From contig UQRJ01000087.1 in the NCBI GenBank assembly GCA_900543345.1, positions 1 through 9,927 on the forward strand: DNA of 9,927 nucleotides, written 5' to 3'. The notes under the pieces were generated by a model. That model was not told where the DNA came from and did no database searches. It saw only the letters and a program-made list of their open reading frames with translations. The position numbers and the translations under genes are program-made. Every line of letters begins with the position of its first letter. Positions within the stretch are counted from its first letter, which is position 1. Below are positions 7,143 through 9,927 of the stretch, one piece after another. The stretch is from an uncultured Sporolactobacillus sp. GTDB lineage: Bacteria > Bacillota > Bacilli > Bacillales > Sporolactobacillaceae.

Positions 7143-7233
7143 ACATCCACTGGGGGAGCACATTGCTGAGATTGACGCTGTCAAGACCCTTTGAACCTGA
7201 TCCGGACGATGCCGGCGTAGGGAAGTGGTTGAT
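7143..7233 (+). ncRNA. TPP (thiamin pyrophosphate) riboswitch aptamer
   Basis: The classic conserved parts are present in order: TGGGGGAGC (7151-7159), CTGAGA (7166-7171), ACCTGATC (7195-7202), GGAC, and ATGCCGGCGTAGGGA (7209-7223). P1 is CCACT 7147-7151 with AGTGG 7224-7228. The 3' strand of P1 is part of AAGTGGTTGAT (7223-7233), which can instead pair over 11 bases (one G-U) with ATCAACCGCTT (7259-7269), the left arm of the terminator. TPP binding locks P1, frees that arm and lets the terminator form. The thi genes are therefore expected to be off when TPP is plentiful. Confidence 0.95.
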
Positions 7234-7261
7234 GAAACTTCGATCTATAACGAGTATAATC

Positions 7262-7290
7262 AACCGCTTTCTAGAGAAAGCGGTTTTTTT
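7262..7290 (+). terminator. Attenuator terminator of the TPP riboswitch
   Basis: AACCGCTTTC (7262-7271) pairs perfectly with GAAAGCGGTT (7276-7285) around a TAGA loop and runs into seven T (7284-7290). It lies 30 bases before tenA and is mutually exclusive with the antiterminator helix formed with 7223-7233. Confidence 0.93.
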
Positions 7291-7319
7291 GTTTATTCTA
7301 TTTTCAGGAGGATCAGTCG

Positions 7320-8009
7320 ATGACAATCGAATCGATTTCAGACCTGGCCAGACAACGAAGCAATCATTTGTGGGAGGAGAGCTTTGCCCATCCGTTCGTC
7401 CAAGGTATTAAAAGCGGCGCGCTCGATTTGGCGAAGTTCCGTTTTTACATCAAGCAAGATGCTTATTATGTCCGCGAGTTTGCCAAACTGCACGGCCGGG
7501 CCGCCGCTCAGAGCGACCATCCCGATACAATCGCTAAACTGCTACACATCGGCATCGGCCTGGCCGAGGGCGAACTGCAGCTGCACAAGAGCGTTTTTCA
7601 GGCATTAAACATCTCGGGCAAAGAGTGGGCGGCATTTCGTCCCGCTCCGATTGCCTACGCGTATATCAGCCACCTGTACCACGTGCTCGCTAAAGGCAAG
7701 CTAAGTTATTCACTCGCCGCCTTGATGCCCTGCCCGTGGTTGTACGACGAAGTCGGCGAGCATTTAAAAGACGCGCGGCCGCAGGCCAAGGTCTTTCAAG
7801 ACTGGATTGCCGAGTACAGCGGCGAGGATATCAAGAAAAATGTCCGCATTGAGCGCGCGCTATGGGACGCATCGTCCGAAAATGCGACGGAAGCGGAACG
7901 TTGCGAAATGATTCATATTTTTATGCAGAGCAGTTTCTATGAACTGCAATTTTGGGAAATGGGCTGGACGCAAAGCGACTGGTCATTTATCAAGGAGGAC
8001 GCACAATGA
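7320..8009 (+). CDS. tenA: TenA, aminopyrimidine aminohydrolase (thiaminase II)
   Basis: A thiamin salvage enzyme (EC 3.5.99.2) that hydrolyses aminopyrimidines from degraded thiamin to HMP. The protein has 229 aa, the usual length, and is all helical. The family residues seen are Asp47 and Tyr50 in KQDAYY, the nucleophile Cys138 in LMPCPWLYDEVGE with Tyr142, and Glu208 in SSFYELQFWEM; these correspond to Asp44, Tyr47, Cys135, Tyr139 and Glu205 of B. subtilis TenA. The ATG at 7320 follows AGGAGG (7306-7311). It is the first gene of the operon. Its TGA overlaps the thiM start (ATGA), so the two are probably translationally coupled. Expression is set by the TPP riboswitch. Confidence 0.96.
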   Translation: MTIESISDLARQRSNHLWEESFAHPFVQGIKSGALDLAKFRFYIKQDAYYVREFAKLHGRAAAQSDHPDTIAKLLHIGIGLAEGELQLHKSVFQALNISGKEWAAFRPAPIAYAYISHLYHVLAKGKLSYSLAALMPCPWLYDEVGEHLKDARPQAKVFQDWIAEYSGEDIKKNVRIERALWDASSENATEAERCEMIHIFMQSSFYELQFWEMGWTQSDWSFIKEDAQ

Positions 8010-8818
8010 TATCCGTACGGCAACTAATTGATTTAATGGAAAAAGTCCGTGAACAAAAACCGCTGCTACATGTGATTACTAATCGAGTGGCGATCAACGA
8101 TTCGGCCAACGGCGCACTGGCCGTCGGGGCTTCGCCGATCATGGCGGAAGCGCATGAGGAAGTCGAGAACATTGCGTCAATTGCCGGTGCGCTTGAGTTG
8201 AATATCGGTAATCTGACGCCGTATTCCATCAAGAGCATGCTGCTCTCCGGCAAAGCGGCCAATCGCGCCGGGGTTCCGGTTGTGCTTGACCCGGTCGGCG
8301 CCGGTGCCACCGATTTTCGACTGACTACCGTCAAGCACTTGCTTGATGAACTGGACATCGCCATCGTTCGCGGCAATGCCGGTGAAATTGCCGCTTTGGC
8401 CGATGAAGACTGGGGTGCAAAAGGTGTTGACGCCGGTGAGGGCAGCGGCGATATTGATGCCATCGCCAGACGTGTCGCCGACGATCGACGGACGGTGGTA
8501 GCCGTCTCCGGCGCCGTCGATACCGTGACCGACGGAACACGTATTTACCACGTTAACAACGGTCATCCGTTGTTTCCGTACATGACCGGTTCAGGTTGTG
8601 TGAATGGCGTGATTCAAGCCGCTTATGCCGCCGTCACGCATGATTTTCTGGCAGCCTCGCTCGCTGCCTCAGTGAATTATGCCATCGCCGGACAGCTTGC
8701 CGGGAAAAATTGTCCCGGTCCGGGCAGTTTTCGTCAGCGATTGATGGACGAACTGTATCATTTGGACGGAGTTAAAATTCGCCGTTTCGCGTCGGCTGAA
8801 GAGGTGACGCGTGCATGA
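8006..8818 (+). CDS. thiM: ThiM, hydroxyethylthiazole kinase
   Basis: It phosphorylates 4-methyl-5-(2-hydroxyethyl)thiazole (EC 2.7.1.50) so that ThiE can use it. The protein has 270 aa, ribokinase-like. Motifs: ITNRVAINDSANGALAVGAS (25-44), GNLTPYS (68-74), VVLDPVGAGAT (92-102), RGNAGEI (122-128) and MTGSGCVNGV (193-202), with Cys198 at the same position as the active-site Cys of the B. subtilis enzyme. After that Cys, VNG replaces the more usual small hydrophobic run. The start is ATG 8006, behind AAGGAGG (7992-7998). It overlaps tenA by four bases upstream and thiD by four bases downstream. Confidence 0.96.
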   Translation: MISVRQLIDLMEKVREQKPLLHVITNRVAINDSANGALAVGASPIMAEAHEEVENIASIAGALELNIGNLTPYSIKSMLLSGKAANRAGVPVVLDPVGAGATDFRLTTVKHLLDELDIAIVRGNAGEIAALADEDWGAKGVDAGEGSGDIDAIARRVADDRRTVVAVSGAVDTVTDGTRIYHVNNGHPLFPYMTGSGCVNGVIQAAYAAVTHDFLAASLAASVNYAIAGQLAGKNCPGPGSFRQRLMDELYHLDGVKIRRFASAEEVTRA

Positions 8819-9630
8819 AACCGCAAGTTGTTACCATTGCCGGCACGGACAGCGGCGGCGGAGCCGGTATCCAAGCTGATCTGAAATCGTTCGAGGAGCG
8901 CGACGTCTTCGGCATGTCGGTTGTCGTTGCCGTTACCGCGCAGAATACGATGGGCGTGCAGGGCGTCTATCCTCTTTCCGTTGAAGCTATCCGTCGGCAG
9001 ATGGCCTCGCTCGCCGATGATTTTACGATCTCCGGAACCAAAACAGGGATGTTGTTCGATGCCGAACGGGTGGAGACCGTCGCGGACGGCATTCGCCGTT
9101 ACCATTGGCATCCGCTGGTTGTCGATCCGGTTATGGTTGCCAAGGGCGGCGCCCGTCTTGTTGCTTCCGATGCAATCGAGACGATCATCAAAAAACTGAT
9201 TCCGCTCGCCGATCTGATTACGCCGAACACGCCGGAAGCCGAAGTGCTGGCGGAGATGACGATACGCTCCGATGCCGACCGCGAACGTGCGGCACAAAAA
9301 ATCATCAAACGCGGCGCACAGGCAGTTTTGTTAAAAGGCGGACATGATCCAGCCCATCCGGAGACGGCACGCGACTGTCTGGCGACAAAAGAGCGGATGG
9401 TTTGGCTGGAAGCACCGCGCATCCATACGCCGAACACGCACGGCACCGGCTGCACACTCTCATCGCTGATTACCGCCGAACTGGCAAAGGGCGCGGACAT
9501 GGAAACGAGCGTGCGCACCGCCAAACATTTGCTGACACGCGCCATTGCCGAAGCCCCCGGCATCGGTCACGGCCATGGTCCCGTCGCCCACTGGTCGCTG
9601 CGCAAGGGGGCCAATGAAGATGCCCGATAA
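8815..9630 (+). CDS. thiD: ThiD, HMP / HMP-phosphate kinase
   Basis: It phosphorylates hydroxymethylpyrimidine twice to HMP-PP (EC 2.7.1.49 and 2.7.4.7). The protein has 271 aa, ribokinase fold. Motifs: IAGTDSGGGAGIQADLKSF (8-26), VTAQNTMGV (40-48), KTGMLFD (76-82), VVDPVMVAKGG (102-112), LITPNTPEAE (134-143), LLKGGH (172-177) and THGTGCTLSS (208-217) with the anion-hole/catalytic Cys213. The ATG at 8815 has GAGGTGA at 8801-8807. It shares ATGA with the end of thiM and overlaps thiE by 11 bases, typical of a tightly coupled operon. The set tenA-thiM-thiD-thiE is the salvage branch only. Confidence 0.96.
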   Translation: MKPQVVTIAGTDSGGGAGIQADLKSFEERDVFGMSVVVAVTAQNTMGVQGVYPLSVEAIRRQMASLADDFTISGTKTGMLFDAERVETVADGIRRYHWHPLVVDPVMVAKGGARLVASDAIETIIKKLIPLADLITPNTPEAEVLAEMTIRSDADRERAAQKIIKRGAQAVLLKGGHDPAHPETARDCLATKERMVWLEAPRIHTPNTHGTGCTLSSLITAELAKGADMETSVRTAKHLLTRAIAEAPGIGHGHGPVAHWSLRKGANEDAR

Positions 9631-9927
9631 AAAAGAACTGGCAAGAGCACTGAAACTCTATTTCATTATGGGCACGCCCAACGCTGCCGATCGCCCGCCG
9701 CTGCAGGTACTGGAGCTGGCACTGCAGTCCGGCATCACATGTTTCCAGTTCCGTGAAAAAGGCATCGGAGCGCTGACCGGGACGAAGAAGATGAACTTTG
9801 CCCGCATGGCGCGTCGGCTGTGCCGCCAGTATCACGTCCCTTTTTTCGTCGACGACGACGTCGAACTGGCACTGGCCCTTGACGCGGACGGCATGCACGT
9901 CGGCCAGAAAGACGAACAAGCGCGGAC
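9620..9927 (+). CDS. thiE: ThiE, thiamin-phosphate synthase (N-terminal part, cut by window end)
   Basis: It joins HMP-PP and thiazole phosphate to thiamin phosphate (EC 2.5.1.3). About 102 codons are visible of a usual 210-220. Motifs: LYFIMGTPN (13-21), GITCFQFREKGIGALTG (38-54, holding the phosphate-binding Gln43, Arg45 and Lys47), PFFVDDDVELAL (74-85) and DADGMHVGQKD (88-98). The position that is Asn92 in B. subtilis ThiE (PFIVNDDVELAL) is Asp78 here. Two starts are possible: ATG 9614, only three bases from AAGGGGG (9604-9610), and ATG 9620, nine bases away. The second is preferred. Confidence 0.93.
   Translation, partial: MPDKKELARALKLYFIMGTPNAADRPPLQVLELALQSGITCFQFREKGIGALTGTKKMNFARMARRLCRQYHVPFFVDDDVELALALDADGMHVGQKDEQAR

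Noticed and set aside
7310..7318. Third copy of the TetR operator core (GGATCAGTC) before tenA
   Set aside because: Only nine bases match and they overlap the tenA Shine-Dalgarno region; the rest of the 26-base motif is missing, so chance is likely.
6989..7411. 140-aa open frame before tenA
   Set aside because: It runs through the thi promoter, the TPP riboswitch, the terminator and into tenA in another frame; no family is recognised.

Overview
The window reads as a contig end from a Gram-positive bacterium of the Bacilli. The signs are a FolT S component behind a THF riboswitch, a TPP riboswitch driving tenA-thiM-thiD-thiE, a YhgD/YhgE (Pip) pair like that of Bacillus subtilis, strong AGGAGG ribosome binding sites and TTGACA/TATAAT-like promoters. 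Base composition is fairly balanced. A spore-forming lactic or Sporolactobacillus-like organism would fit, but the genus is a guess. Bases 1-47 are not genomic: they are an Illumina Nextera i7 adapter ending in the Tn5 mosaic end, so real DNA starts at base 48.

Layout: (a) 48-446 is the 3' end of an unrecognised gene that is relatively rich in A and T, followed by a hairpin-T-run terminator. (b) 547-1866 on the minus strand is a KgtP-type MHS/MFS dicarboxylate transporter gene, complete except for one in-frame TAA at 1456-1458 in place of a conserved Tyr codon. (c) 2061-2869 on the plus strand is a promoter, a class I tetrahydrofolate riboswitch, a hairpin that hides the ribosome binding site, and folT. 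A perfect bidirectional terminator (2898-2941) separates it from the next unit. (d) 2963-6814 on the minus strand is a TetR-family regulator (yhgD-like) followed by a very large YhgE/Pip membrane protein of about 1062 aa with long X-X-X-Leu-X-X-Gly heptad arrays. A 26-base motif (three differences) sits in front of both genes and is probably the TetR operator. (e) 7097-9927 on the plus strand is a thiamin salvage operon: promoter, TPP riboswitch with antiterminator and terminator, tenA, thiM, thiD and the first half of thiE, which runs off the window.

How the parts work together: two of the units are vitamin-uptake or salvage units, each controlled by an RNA sensor of its own end product. Folate uptake is controlled through translation initiation (THF), and thiamin salvage through transcription attenuation (TPP). 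In the thi operon TenA releases HMP from degraded pyrimidines, ThiD makes HMP-PP, ThiM makes thiazole phosphate and ThiE joins them. The genes overlap by 4, 4 and 11 bases, which suggests translational coupling. The yhgD-yhgE pair is a self-contained envelope module under its own repressor. I found no convincing new defence or mobile system. The points most worth a second look are the adapter, the interrupted kgtP, the AT-rich non-heptad segment inside Pip, the shared operator, and an Asn-to-Asp change in the ThiE active-site region.
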